64,000 nucleotides of DNA. It comes from Undibacterium hunanense. Lineage in GTDB: Bacteria; Pseudomonadota; Gammaproteobacteria; Burkholderiales; Burkholderiaceae_D. The notes under the pieces are model-generated. The model did no database searches, had not been told where the DNA came from, and saw only the letters and a program-made list of their open reading frames with translations. The stretch lies in NCBI RefSeq assembly GCF_014284335.1, contig NZ_JACOGF010000014.1:108119-172118 (forward strand), in the 5' to 3' direction. The position numbers were made by a program, and so were the translations under genes. Shown piece after piece: positions 1 to 8,674 of this stretch. The stretch's first letter is position 1. Each line of letters begins with the position of its first letter.

Positions 1-44
1 AGACTTGCCGTAACTAAGGTATCTGCCAGTTACTTATTCCAATT

Positions 45-1163
45 ATGCGCCGCTATCTTGCTTTGCTTGTTACCATGCTGATGGCTGCGGCCGTTCACGC
101 GAACGACCCGCCGCCATCCAAGCCTATCAAACCAGCATCGGCGAAAGAAGAGGCGTCCAGTTCAGCTTCTGCTTCGGCATCTGCCAAGGAAGAACGCAAG
201 CCGAATTCCAAAGAAGGTAAGGAAGCAGCCAAAGAAGCCGCGGCCCGTGCCAAGGATGCACTGGCAGCGGATGAGCTGGCGGCCCGCATCGCAGACCGCC
301 TGAGCGTCATCCGCAAGGAAAAGGACGATGCTGCATCCCGTACCGCCCCAAGGGCTGCCGCACGCCCGGCTTATGCACCGCCCATACGCAGACCAGAGAT
401 TGCCAAAGCCAAAAATGAACATGGTGTGAATGGTGGCAGTGGCACCAGTTCTGCGGCTGCCGCCGGTAGCATGGCTGCCAGCCATGCCGATATACACTGG
501 AGTTACCAGGGCGAAGGTGGTCCACTTAACTGGGGCAAGCTGAATCCTGCCAACGCCAAATGCGATGCCGGTGAAAGACAGTCGCCGATTGATATCCGCG
601 ACGGTATCAGGGTGAATCTGGACCCTATCGCTTTTGATTACAAGCCCAGCCGGTTTTCTGTCCTGGATAATGGCCATACCATACAGGTGAATATGGGGGC
701 AGGTAACTACATCAACGTGCTGGGCCACAATTATGAGCTGGTGCAATTCCATTTCCACAAACCGTCAGAAGAGCGCGTGAATGGCAAGAGCTTTGAGATG
801 GTCGCCCATCTGGTACATAAGGATGCCGATGGCAAACTGGCAGTCGTCGCCGTATTGATAGAACGTGGCAAGGCGCATAGCCTGGTACAACAGGTGTGGA
901 ATAACCTGCCGCTGGAAAAGAATGATCCGGTGCAGGCTTTGACCACCATGGACCTGAATGACATCCTGCCTGTCAAGCGTGATTACTTTACCTACATGGG
1001 TTCATTGACGACACCGCCTTGCAGCGAAGGTGTATTGTGGCTGGTCATGAAAGAGCCGGTGGAAATCTCACCTGACCAGTTGATGATATTCAGCCGTCTG
1101 TATCCCATGAATGCACGGCCCATACAGAAAAATTCCGGACGCCTGATCAAGGAATCGAATTAA
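45..1163 (+). CDS. Periplasmic alpha-class carbonic anhydrase
   Basis: Zinc enzyme that interconverts CO2 and bicarbonate, predicted to act in the periplasm. Residues 1-19 look like a signal peptide. Residues 20-145 are a low-complexity Ala/Lys/Glu/Ser-rich stretch, and the catalytic domain starts near residue 147. Visible alpha-CA hallmarks are the zinc histidines in FHFH (H236 and H238) and in AHLVH (H255), the QSPIDI motif, and the SLTTPPCSEG active-site loop with T322. The charged N-terminal extension of about 120 residues is unusual, since bacterial alpha-CAs are normally 220-260 residues; it could be a cell-wall or membrane-association linker. The ATG at 45 is the only good start before the signal peptide, but only 44 bases of upstream sequence are visible. 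The gene converges on the DUF3052 gene. Confidence 0.93.
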   Translation: MRRYLALLVTMLMAAAVHANDPPPSKPIKPASAKEEASSSASASASAKEERKPNSKEGKEAAKEAAARAKDALAADELAARIADRLSVIRKEKDDAASRTAPRAAARPAYAPPIRRPEIAKAKNEHGVNGGSGTSSAAAAGSMAASHADIHWSYQGEGGPLNWGKLNPANAKCDAGERQSPIDIRDGIRVNLDPIAFDYKPSRFSVLDNGHTIQVNMGAGNYINVLGHNYELVQFHFHKPSEERVNGKSFEMVAHLVHKDADGKLAVVAVLIERGKAHSLVQQVWNNLPLEKNDPVQALTTMDLNDILPVKRDYFTYMGSLTTPPCSEGVLWLVMKEPVEISPDQLMIFSRLYPMNARPIQKNSGRLIKESN

Positions 1164-1208
1164 GCTGACGTGATGGACATTTGATGGAATGTGATGGAAT
1201 ACGATGAG

Positions 1209-1248
1209 AAACGCATAAGGCCTGCAAATTTGCAGGCCTTATGCGTTT
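1209..1248. terminator. Perfect 40-bp palindrome, bidirectional terminator
   Basis: Positions 1209-1228 are the exact reverse complement of 1229-1248, giving a 20-bp arm with no mismatch and no loop beyond the central bases. It lies between the convergent carbonic anhydrase and DUF3052 genes and overlaps the DUF3052 stop codon (1239-1241). As RNA it would form a strong hairpin in either direction. Each arm ends in AAA/TTT rather than a long U-tract, so its efficiency is uncertain. Confidence 0.7.
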
Positions 1249-1673
1249 GGCCATGCGGCCCGCAGTTCTTTACGTACCACGATCTTCAATCCCGACCATA
1301 TCTCGCTGACGGCACAGACCTTGATATCGACAAAACCCAGTGGCAGGGCCACTTCCCGGATCGTGTCTTCGGTGATATTAGTGGGGACTTTGGATGATTT
1401 TTTCGGCCAGGATACCCAGATGGCGGCATCACTGCGCAACTTTGATTTATAGGCATTCAACTCTTTGCTCAACACTGCTTTCTGGTCAGTAAACAGGTGA
1501 ACGATATCAGTTGTTGCGCTCAGTTTTTTCTCAAAGACGACATCGGCTGGCAAGTCTGCCAGCAAGTCCAGATAATTGTCAGGCGCGTGTTTGACGTAGA
1601 CCTGGCTACCCTTCTGGATACCCAGTTTCTTTGCCAATGGTGTGCCGGAATAACCGCTGGTTATTGAAGTCAT
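1239..1673 (-). CDS. DUF3052 family protein
   Basis: Small cytoplasmic protein of 144 residues with no signal peptide or membrane segment. The opening GYSGTPLAKKLGI and the internal AAIWVSWPKKSSK match my memory of the DUF3052 family, whose function is unknown. The predicted start (ATG at 1673) has only a weak ribosome-binding site. The stop codon lies inside the 40-bp palindrome. It is transcribed in the same direction as the molybdenum hydroxylase genes upstream but is separated from them by a terminator-like hairpin, so it is probably its own unit. Confidence 0.72.
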   Translation of the reverse strand: MTSITSGYSGTPLAKKLGIQKGSQVYVKHAPDNYLDLLADLPADVVFEKKLSATTDIVHLFTDQKAVLSKELNAYKSKLRSDAAIWVSWPKKSSKVPTNITEDTIREVALPLGFVDIKVCAVSEIWSGLKIVVRKELRAAWPNA

Positions 1674-1698
1674 CGCAGAATGGAGAAATAAAAAAAGC

Positions 1699-1721
1699 GG
1701 TACCTGTAAAAATCAGGTACC
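1699..1721 (-). terminator. Rho-independent terminator of the molybdenum hydroxylase operon
   Basis: Arms GGTACCTG (1699-1706) and CAGGTACC (1714-1721) form an 8-bp stem with a 7-base loop. Read on the minus strand the stem is followed by GC and then a run of seven T. It lies just past the stop codon of the large subunit (1738). Confidence 0.75.
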
Positions 1722-1737
1722 ACTTTTCATTGAGGGC

Positions 1738-3990
1738 TTAAACCGCCTTGAATGGCAATTCGCGCCAGCGCTTGCCACCTGCCCGTGCTATGGCATTGGC
1801 AAATGCCGGTGCCAATGCCGGCAAGCCCGGTTCGCCCATGCCGGTAGGTGCATCCGCGCTAGGCACGATATGCACGGCGACCTGTGGCATGTCGGTAATA
1901 CGTGGCACCACAAAATCGCTGAAGTTGCTTTGCTCGACCACGCCGTCCTTGAACGTGATGGCCGCGCCCGGCAGACACATCGACAAGCCCATCAGGGCGG
2001 CGCCCTGCACCTGTGCTTCCACGGTTTTGGGATTGACTGCCAGGTTGCAATGCACGCCAGCCGTCACCTTGTGCAGTTTGGGCTGACCATTTTTCATGGA
2101 TGCTTCAACCACATAGGCGACGATGGAAGAGAAGGATTCGTGCACGGCGACCCCATAGGCGCGACCTGCGGGCAGTTTTTTCTTGCCATAGCCGGATTTT
2201 TCCACCGCCAGCTGCAAGGCTGCTTTGTGTCGAGGATGCTTGTCACCCATCAGCTTCAGGCGATAGGCCACCGGGTCTTGCTTGGTGGTTGCGGCAATTT
2301 CATCGAGCAGGGTTTCCATCACAAAGGCGGTATGGGTGGACCCCACGCTGCGCCACCACAAGACCGGGACATTGACCTTGGGATGGTGAACAGACAGGCG
2401 CATCGGCATTTCATACGGCTCTTTCATGCCTTCCACGGCGGTTGCGTCGACGCCATTCTTGACCATCATGCCTTCGAATGGTGTGCCGCTGACGATGGAC
2501 TGGCCAACGATGACATGATCCCAGCCGAGGATATTGCCCTGGGCATCAAAACCTATTTCTGCCCTGTGTACATGCATGGGGCGGTAGTACCCACCCTTGA
2601 CGTCGTCTTCACGGCTCCACAGTGTGCGTACCGGCGCGTCCAGACCCGCAGCCACCGCTGCTTTGGCAACCACGCAGGCTTCCACCACATAATCGCTGGT
2701 AGGAATGGCGCGACGACCAAAGCCGCCACCCGCCATCTGGGTATGGACGGCGATATTTTCAGGCTTCAGACCAAGGGCGGCTGATGCGGCGAAACCGTCG
2801 AGGCCAGGCATTTGCGTGCCCATCCACAATTCTGCCTTGTCCCCTTTTATTGCTACCGTGCAGTTCAAGGGTTCCATCGGCGTATGCGCCAGGTAAGGGA
2901 AGCTGAATTCTGCATTCAGTTTGTGTGGCGCCGTGGCGATTTTTGATACGTCGTCGTTGTACTTCAATGCACCTTGCTGTTTGGCCATTTCTTTATAACT
3001 GGCCAGCTGTTTCACGCTATCGACTTTTTCCACACTGCCCAGATCCCATTCCAGCTTCAGGGCATCACGCCCTTGCTTGGCTGGCCAATAGCCGGTGGCG
3101 ATAATGGCAACACCTTCACCACCGCGATCAACCGGCACGCGTATTACAGCCTTGACGCCCTTGATGGCTTTGGCTGCCGTGTCATCCACAGACTTGAGTT
3201 TGGCACCAAATACCGGTGGGCGGGCAACCACGGCAGTCAGCATGCCTGGCAGGTGGGTATCAATACCGAAATCCTGGGTGCCGGTAGACTTGGCTTTGGC
3301 ATCCAGGCGACCTGTGGGTTTGCCTATCAGGCGAAAGCTTTTTGGGTCTTTCAGGACGACTTTTTCTGGTACCGGCAATTTCATGGCTGCTTCAGCCAGG
3401 TCACCATAGCCCAGTTTTTTACCATCAGGCCCAATGACGAAGCCGTTTTCTGTACGCAGAGATGCCGCATCGACATTCCACTGCGTGGCTGCCGCCTGTA
3501 CCAGCATGGCACGGGTGCGTGCGCCCAGCTCACGGTACTGGGTGTAGGAATGGGCGATGGAATTCGAGCCACCGGTCAAATGCATGCCAAATGCCGGATC
3601 AACATAGGCAGGGTGATTATTGCCATTGGCGTATTTGACTTTCGACCAGTCGGCATCCAGTTCTTCTGCCAGTATCAAGGGCAGCGAAGTCTGCACACCC
3701 TGACCAAATTCCAGGCGATTAATGGTGACGGTGACTGTGCCATCTTTGGCAATCTGTACGAAAGCGCCTGGCTGTTCTGTCGGTTTCAAACCAGCGGGGG
3801 CCTTGGCTGCACCATCCTGGCCTATGGCCAGCATAGGGTAGCAACCGAGGGCAAAGCCGCTGGCGGTTGCCATTTTGAGGAAACTGCGGCGACTGAAGCT
3901 GTTGGTATCCGGCTTGCCTTCCACAGACGACTGTTGCATCAGGGACTGCAAATGCTTTGGCATCTCGGCCAAACGGGGATCAAAATGCAT
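1738..3990 (-). CDS. Molybdopterin-binding subunit of a xanthine dehydrogenase-family oxidoreductase (isoquinoline 1-oxidoreductase beta-type)
   Basis: Large catalytic subunit (750 residues) of a molybdenum hydroxylase, which inserts a water-derived oxygen into an N-heterocycle or aldehyde. The N-terminus carries a twin-arginine motif SRRSFLK (R34-R35) followed by a hydrophobic stretch, so the folded complex is probably exported by Tat, as known for IorB-like proteins. The C-terminal GMGEPGLPALAPAF motif supplies the catalytic glutamate (E720) expected in this family. The partner 2Fe-2S subunit lies 14 bp upstream in the same operon. No cytochrome subunit or cofactor-maturation gene is adjacent. 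The substrate cannot be read from sequence; isoquinoline, aldehydes and other heterocycles are all possible. Confidence 0.9.
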   Translation of the reverse strand: MHFDPRLAEMPKHLQSLMQQSSVEGKPDTNSFSRRSFLKMATASGFALGCYPMLAIGQDGAAKAPAGLKPTEQPGAFVQIAKDGTVTVTINRLEFGQGVQTSLPLILAEELDADWSKVKYANGNNHPAYVDPAFGMHLTGGSNSIAHSYTQYRELGARTRAMLVQAAATQWNVDAASLRTENGFVIGPDGKKLGYGDLAEAAMKLPVPEKVVLKDPKSFRLIGKPTGRLDAKAKSTGTQDFGIDTHLPGMLTAVVARPPVFGAKLKSVDDTAAKAIKGVKAVIRVPVDRGGEGVAIIATGYWPAKQGRDALKLEWDLGSVEKVDSVKQLASYKEMAKQQGALKYNDDVSKIATAPHKLNAEFSFPYLAHTPMEPLNCTVAIKGDKAELWMGTQMPGLDGFAASAALGLKPENIAVHTQMAGGGFGRRAIPTSDYVVEACVVAKAAVAAGLDAPVRTLWSREDDVKGGYYRPMHVHRAEIGFDAQGNILGWDHVIVGQSIVSGTPFEGMMVKNGVDATAVEGMKEPYEMPMRLSVHHPKVNVPVLWWRSVGSTHTAFVMETLLDEIAATTKQDPVAYRLKLMGDKHPRHKAALQLAVEKSGYGKKKLPAGRAYGVAVHESFSSIVAYVVEASMKNGQPKLHKVTAGVHCNLAVNPKTVEAQVQGAALMGLSMCLPGAAITFKDGVVEQSNFSDFVVPRITDMPQVAVHIVPSADAPTGMGEPGLPALAPAFANAIARAGGKRWRELPFKAV

Positions 3991-4004
3991 GGTGTTCTCC
4001 TGAT

Positions 4005-4463
4005 TTAAGCCAAAGTGGATGCAGCATCATGAATCGCAGCGCGTATCCGCACATAGGTACCGCAGCGACAGATATTGCCTGCCATGGCGTTGTCTATGTC
4101 GCTGTCGCTGGGTTTCTTGTTGGTTTTCAGCAAGGCGGTCGCGCTCATGATCTGGCCACTTTGACAGTAACCGCATTGCGCCACGTCATGTTTGACCCAG
4201 GCCGCCTGCACGGCTTTGCCGACCTTGTCCTGGCTCATGGCTTCTATGGTGGTGATTTTCTGACCAGAAACAGCAGATATGGGGGTAACGCAGGAACGTA
4301 TGGCCTGACCGTTCAAATGCACGGTACAGGCACCACACAGGGCTGCGCCGCAGCCAAACTTGGTGCCGGTCAGGCCGAGGGAATCACGCAGGGTCCATAA
4401 AACAGGGGTGGAAGGGTCAGCATCAAGCTGATGATCTTTGCTGTTGATGTTCAACGAAGTCAT
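4005..4463 (-). CDS. 2Fe-2S subunit of the molybdenum hydroxylase
   Basis: Electron-transfer subunit of about 152 residues carrying two [2Fe-2S] clusters. The plant-type cluster has C38, C43, C46 and C58 (CGAALCGAC region). The second cluster has C97, C100, C132 and C134 (CGYC and CRC). I place the start at the ATG at 4463 because GGAG sits 9 bases before it; an in-frame ATG at 4478 has no such site. It has no Tat signal of its own and would travel with the large subunit. First gene of a two-gene operon. Confidence 0.92.
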   Translation of the reverse strand: MTSLNINSKDHQLDADPSTPVLWTLRDSLGLTGTKFGCGAALCGACTVHLNGQAIRSCVTPISAVSGQKITTIEAMSQDKVGKAVQAAWVKHDVAQCGYCQSGQIMSATALLKTNKKPSDSDIDNAMAGNICRCGTYVRIRAAIHDAASTLA

Positions 4464-4510
4464 AGTGCGGATCTCCATCTTTAAGGGGTGGCAGGCTGCT
4501 GCCGGGAAGA

Positions 4511-4539
4511 CAGTTTGAGGTCAGTTTGAAGTCAAACTG
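4511..4539. promoter_or_regulatory. Operator-like repeats upstream of the molybdenum hydroxylase operon
   Basis: CAGTTTGA occurs at 4511-4518 and again at 4522-4529, and the second copy is followed by its inverse TCAAACTG at 4532-4539. The result is a perfect inverted repeat with a 2-base spacer plus one extra half-site 11 bp away. It lies about 50-75 bp upstream of the start codon at 4463, where a dimeric regulator could act. The rest of 4464-4756 is the divergent spacer before the MBOAT gene; I see no other clear signal there. The regulator is unknown. Confidence 0.45.
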
Positions 4540-4756
4540 CTAACAGTCGCCTGGGATTGTTGAAGCTTGTTCAATTTGTTTACCTAAGTACTATAGAATA
4601 AATTTGCATATAGCGTGCAGACGGCTGTCTGTTGCGTGTTTTTTGTGCAGTTTTAGCTGTTGACTTGCGACCGTGCTTAAAGCATTCGCCAGTACTTGCG
4701 CAGCAGTAATTTATACTGTCCAGCTTCTGGATAAATCATGATCGCTCTGGCTGCTG

Positions 4757-6160
4757 ATGCTATTCAACTCATTTACTTTCCTGTTGTTTTTTATCCCGGT
4801 GTATGGCCTGTTCTGGCTATTGCCCGGATGGGCAGCCAGGAAGAGCATGCTGCTGGTGGCAAGCTATATCTTTTATGCCGCGTGGAACCCGCCATATGTC
4901 ATCCTGCTGATGTTGTCCACGTTGATGGACTGGCTGCTGGCGAATCGCATTGCGGCGTCGTCCTCGCAGCTGCGGCGCCGGCTATTCTTGCTGATCAGTC
5001 TGGTCTGCAACCTGGGTATGCTCAGTTATTTCAAGTACGGCAATTTTTTGCTGGATACCTATGCCGATCTGTGTGCCGCCCTGGGCTGGCAATTTGTGCA
5101 TGCCGACCATTCCATCATCCTGCCCATAGGGATATCGTTTTATACCTTTGCTTCATTGTCGTATACGGTCGATGTGTATCGCGGGGTGCTGACTTCGCGT
5201 TATAGCCTGAAGGACTATGCCCTGTTCGTCAGTTTTTTTCCGCATCTGGTCGCCGGCCCCATCGTCAAGGCAAACATCCTCATGCCACAACTGGAAAAGC
5301 CGGTAATGCCAGACCAGCACCAGGTAGGCTGGGGTTTTTGCCTGTTCTTGCTGGGCTTGTTGTGCAAGATGGTGTTGGCGGATACGCTGTTTGCGCCACT
5401 GGTGAATGAAGTGTATGCGCATCCTGAACAATATGGCTTGCTGGAAACCTGGTGTGCAATTTTCAGTTTTTCGGGGCAGATTTATTTCGATTTCTGCGGC
5501 TATTCGCTTTGCGCGATCGGCCTGGCGAAAAGCATGGGCTTTTACTTTCCCGAAAATTTCAATTATCCCTATACCGCCACCAGTTTTTCTGATTTCTGGC
5601 GGCGCTGGCATATTTCCCTGTCCAGCTGGTTGCGGGATTATCTGTATATCCCACTCGGCGGCAACCGCCATGGCTGGGGCCGGACTTATCTGGCCCTGTT
5701 CGCCACCATGCTGATCGGTGGCCTGTGGCATGGGGCTTCCTGGATGTTTGTGCTGTGGGGTGCTCTGCATGGCAGTTTTCTCATCATCGAACGTGCCTGT
5801 ACAGGCCGTACCATTGCGGCTTACCTGACCCCGTCCGTGCGCAGGGGCCTGGTTTTTTTGCTGGTGACGCTGGCATGGATACCTTTCCGGGCAGGTTCGC
5901 TGGAGCAAGCACAAGCCATAGGTGCAGGTTTGCTGGGCCAGCATCATGCCGGTGAATATCTCGACTGGTCACATGCCCTGGCGCTGGCCATGATGGGGTT
6001 GGTGGTGGTTGGCGTCACTTATCTGCGGGATATGAGTCTGGATAAACTATTTGCCCGATTGGGGATGTCCTTGCAGATTGCACTACTGTTTCTGTGCCTG
6101 CTGTCCCTGTTTGTGTTTTCCGGGACAGGGAAAAATGCCTTTCTCTATTTTCAATTCTAG
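4757..6160 (+). CDS. MBOAT family membrane O-acyltransferase (AlgI-like)
   Basis: Polytopic inner-membrane protein (467 residues, about 10-12 hydrophobic segments) of the kind that passes acyl groups from the cytoplasm to an exported polysaccharide. Family marks are the opening MLFNSFTFLLFF, the SFSDFWRRWHISLSSWLRDY motif, the YIPLGGNRHG motif, and the two conserved histidines of the MBOAT core (H325 in GLWHGA and H338 in GALHGS). Its stop overlaps the start of an SGNH-like gene, the usual partner that completes O-acetyl transfer. Polysaccharide genes lie only about 30 kb away, so the acceptor is unknown. Confidence 0.9.
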   Translation: MLFNSFTFLLFFIPVYGLFWLLPGWAARKSMLLVASYIFYAAWNPPYVILLMLSTLMDWLLANRIAASSSQLRRRLFLLISLVCNLGMLSYFKYGNFLLDTYADLCAALGWQFVHADHSIILPIGISFYTFASLSYTVDVYRGVLTSRYSLKDYALFVSFFPHLVAGPIVKANILMPQLEKPVMPDQHQVGWGFCLFLLGLLCKMVLADTLFAPLVNEVYAHPEQYGLLETWCAIFSFSGQIYFDFCGYSLCAIGLAKSMGFYFPENFNYPYTATSFSDFWRRWHISLSSWLRDYLYIPLGGNRHGWGRTYLALFATMLIGGLWHGASWMFVLWGALHGSFLIIERACTGRTIAAYLTPSVRRGLVFLLVTLAWIPFRAGSLEQAQAIGAGLLGQHHAGEYLDWSHALALAMMGLVVVGVTYLRDMSLDKLFARLGMSLQIALLFLCLLSLFVFSGTGKNAFLYFQF

Positions 6161-7220
6161 CGATCTCATGCCTGCCTATCCCTGGAAGCGTATTTTTGCC
6201 TTCATCCTGCTGCTGACACTGGCGGCTATCATCGCCATGGAACTCAGCCTGCGCAGCCTTGGTTACCTGCCCACCGCACTGGATTCCAAAGAACGCTGGA
6301 GTCATGAACGTGGACGTGCCAGTCAACTGGGGCCACAGGCGCTGACTCTGATAGGAACATCCCGTTTTCAACTGGGCATGGACCTGGATACCTTGCGCCA
6401 GGGAACTGGGCTGGAAGCTATACAACTGGCCATTGATGGCAGCTCTTTTGTGCCGGTATTGAAGAACCTGGCCGATGACCCGCGTGTCACCGGCACCATA
6501 CTCATCGATTACACCTCCGGTGCGCTGGCCAATGCACGGCAGGGCAATTTTGGTTCGGCCAGCGTGTTTGTCGATGAATATGAAAAGCAGCAGTTGCACT
6601 TTCAGAATTTTTCGGCAGATACGCTGGAAAAAAAACTGACGACTGCCATCCATGAAAACCTGAGTATTTTTTCAGATGGTAGTAACCCCTGGTTTGCCCT
6701 GCGTTACCGTATCTTGCCGTGGAAGCGTTCTTCTCAATACATAACCACCCGGCCTGACCGTTCGCGGCTGGCAGATTACAGCCGCCTGCCCTGGCCTGAC
6801 GTGTATTATTCGCGCGTTGCCAAACAACTGGGTATGGAATGGAATCCGCGTGCGGGAAAGGGCAGGGTAGAGATGCGCTTCCTTGACAAAATCAAAACCA
6901 TGCCGGTTGCCAGCCAGGAAGACTTTCAGTACGGCGGCCAGTTGATACGTGGCTATATCGACGCCATACAAAAACGCGGTGGCAAGGTCTTGTTTGTCAA
7001 AATGCCGACCACCGGCCTGGTGAAAGAGGCGGATGAGCAGTTATATCCTGAAGACCGTTTCCTGGACGTCTTCTTTGCCAACAGCCACCTGCCCATCCTG
7101 TATGACAAGAACTATCCTGCCATCAAGGATTTCAAATGCCCCGATGGTTCCCATCTTGATCAGAAGGACAGGGCCAGTTTCAGCGCCATCGTTGCCAGAT
7201 TTGTGGCTGGCAAGGGTTGA
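6135..7220 (+). CDS. SGNH-like membrane-anchored partner of the MBOAT acyltransferase
   Basis: Protein of about 361 residues with one N-terminal transmembrane segment and a periplasmic domain. I chose the ATG at 6135, preceded by AGGGAAAA and overlapping the MBOAT stop by 26 bp; an ATG at 6168 also leaves the membrane anchor intact. LTLIGTSRF resembles the GxS nucleophile block of AlgJ/AlgX/DltD-type SGNH proteins, and DGSHLD near the C-terminus could give the D-x-x-H pair. Sequence similarity to named families is low, so the role as an acetyl-transfer partner is inferred mainly from tight coupling to MBOAT. Confidence 0.7.
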   Translation: MPFSIFNSSDLMPAYPWKRIFAFILLLTLAAIIAMELSLRSLGYLPTALDSKERWSHERGRASQLGPQALTLIGTSRFQLGMDLDTLRQGTGLEAIQLAIDGSSFVPVLKNLADDPRVTGTILIDYTSGALANARQGNFGSASVFVDEYEKQQLHFQNFSADTLEKKLTTAIHENLSIFSDGSNPWFALRYRILPWKRSSQYITTRPDRSRLADYSRLPWPDVYYSRVAKQLGMEWNPRAGKGRVEMRFLDKIKTMPVASQEDFQYGGQLIRGYIDAIQKRGGKVLFVKMPTTGLVKEADEQLYPEDRFLDVFFANSHLPILYDKNYPAIKDFKCPDGSHLDQKDRASFSAIVARFVAGKG

Positions 7221-7231
7221 TCCCTGATCCT

Positions 7232-8479
7232 TTATTCGTATTTGCGGGCGTCGTCGATCACCTTGCCATCATTCGGCAAACTCGCTTCGGCCACAAATAA
7301 AGCATCCGCGCGTAGTTTGGTGACATCGCGCAGGCTGTCGATAATTGCCGCCTTCAATGCGGGACTGTGGTCGTGGCTTTCGCAGTGCAGGGTCATGACA
7401 TCATTCGCCATTTCGCCTGTGACCACCAAGCGCGCCTTGCCGATTTCCGGATGTCGTTTGACCACTTCTGCCACTTGCGAAGGGTGCACGAACATGCCCT
7501 TGACCTTTGTCGTCTGGTCTGCACGCCCCAGCCAGCCCCTGATGCGCTGATTGCTGCGGCCACAGGGTGAAATGCCGGGCAAGATTGCCGACATGTCGCC
7601 AGTGCCAAAGCGTATCAGCGGGTAATCCGGGTTAAATGAAGTAATGACGATTTCACCAACTTCGCCTTCGGCCACCAGATCACCGGTACCGGGCCGCACG
7701 ATTTCCAGTATCAGGTCTTCATCCAGTATCATGCCCGGATTGACCTGGCCTTCGGTCATGCTTTCGTAGGCGATATTGCCGATGTCTGCGGTGGCATAGA
7801 TTTGCAGTACCTGCGCTACACCATGGTCTTGCAGCCATTTTCGCAGCGAAGGCGGCAAGGCTTCAGCACCGACGATGGCACGCTGTACACTGGAAATATC
7901 TGCACCCATGTCCAGGGCTTTTTCGATAATGATTTTCAGGAAGCTGGGCGTTCCGATATACGCATCGGGGCGCAGTTCTGCCATGGCCTGTACCTGCATT
8001 TCAGTCTGGCCTATGCCAGCGGGAATGACAGTGCAACCTAGGCGGGCAGCGGCGCTTTCCACCATGAAGGCTGCCGGTGTGAAATGGTAAGAAAAACAGT
8101 TTTGCAGCACATGCCCACTACGCAAGCCCACCGCATGCAAGGGACGGGCAAAGCGCCACCAGTCCGGCCCGCGTCCTTCCGGATCAAATATCGGGCCAGG
8201 TGACATGAAGATACGCCCCAGTTGTCGTGACGGCGTCGTGTTCAACCCGCCGAAGGGCGATGCTTTTTTCTGTAAATCCTTGAGATCTGATTTACGTGTG
8301 ACCGGCAATTGCGCCAGACTGCTGCGGCTGTGGATGTCGGTGGCGTTGACGCCAGCCAGTATGCTTGCCCACCCGCCAGCCGTTTGCGCATGCGCAATCA
8401 GTTGCGGCAACCTGTTCATCAGTGCTTGTTCCCGGCTTTGTGGATTACGGGTTTCCAGTGCGTCCAGATAATCACTCAT
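7232..8479 (-). CDS. Phenylacetate-CoA ligase-like AMP-forming acid-CoA ligase
   Basis: Cytoplasmic ligase (415 residues) of the PaaK-like branch of the ANL superfamily, expected to adenylate a carboxylic acid and join it to CoA. Visible features are the substrate/AMP region IVGAEALPPSLR, the TADIGNIAYE segment at the position of the usual YGxTE, FGTGDMSAI near the hinge, and a C-terminal domain with the DQTTKVKGMFVHPSQV motif typical of PaaK-like enzymes. It lies downstream of the liv ABC genes on the same strand, separated from livF by a dispersed repeat. The pairing suggests that the transported compound is an acid activated after uptake; the substrate is unknown. Confidence 0.82.
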   Translation of the reverse strand: MSDYLDALETRNPQSREQALMNRLPQLIAHAQTAGGWASILAGVNATDIHSRSSLAQLPVTRKSDLKDLQKKASPFGGLNTTPSRQLGRIFMSPGPIFDPEGRGPDWWRFARPLHAVGLRSGHVLQNCFSYHFTPAAFMVESAAARLGCTVIPAGIGQTEMQVQAMAELRPDAYIGTPSFLKIIIEKALDMGADISSVQRAIVGAEALPPSLRKWLQDHGVAQVLQIYATADIGNIAYESMTEGQVNPGMILDEDLILEIVRPGTGDLVAEGEVGEIVITSFNPDYPLIRFGTGDMSAILPGISPCGRSNQRIRGWLGRADQTTKVKGMFVHPSQVAEVVKRHPEIGKARLVVTGEMANDVMTLHCESHDHSPALKAAIIDSLRDVTKLRADALFVAEASLPNDGKVIDDARKYE

Positions 8480-8522
8480 GAGCGTGCTCTATAGTGGTTG
8501 ATTTGTCTTGTTTTGCTTTGTT

Positions 8523-8674
8523 CTTAAGCTGTTTATGATCTTTAGCGAGCGGGCGTCAGCGGGGTCAGGGTAACCAAGCGCAGCGCAAAAAGCGGAATGT
8601 ACTCTAAGTACATGAGCATTTTGAGCAGCGCATGAGTCCCGCGTCGACTCCGATTGTGCCCGCGCAGTAAGATC
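8523..8674. repeat. Dispersed ~150-bp self-complementary repeat, copy A
   Basis: Closely matches copy B at 19670-19817. Shared blocks include GCGAGCGGGCGTCAGCGGGG, CAGCGCAAAAAGCGGAATGT, ACATGAGCATTTTGAGCAGC and CGCGCAGTAAGATC. The centre is a hairpin, TGTACT-cta-AGTACA. Copy A has about 11 extra bases after GCGGGGT, and its right terminus is lost after GATC, where it runs into the livF stop codon (8673-8675). It fills most of the spacer between livF and the PaaK-like ligase. No coding potential. Confidence 0.8.

Noticed and set aside
1870..4008. Long plus-strand frames across the molybdenum hydroxylase gene
   Set aside because: They are antisense to a well-conserved 750-residue enzyme and translate to His/Phe/Gly-rich sequence with no recognisable domain.
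5153..5947. 264-codon minus-strand frame inside the first MBOAT gene
   Set aside because: Shadow of the MBOAT frame; the translation is rich in Gln, His and Pro, with no family resemblance.
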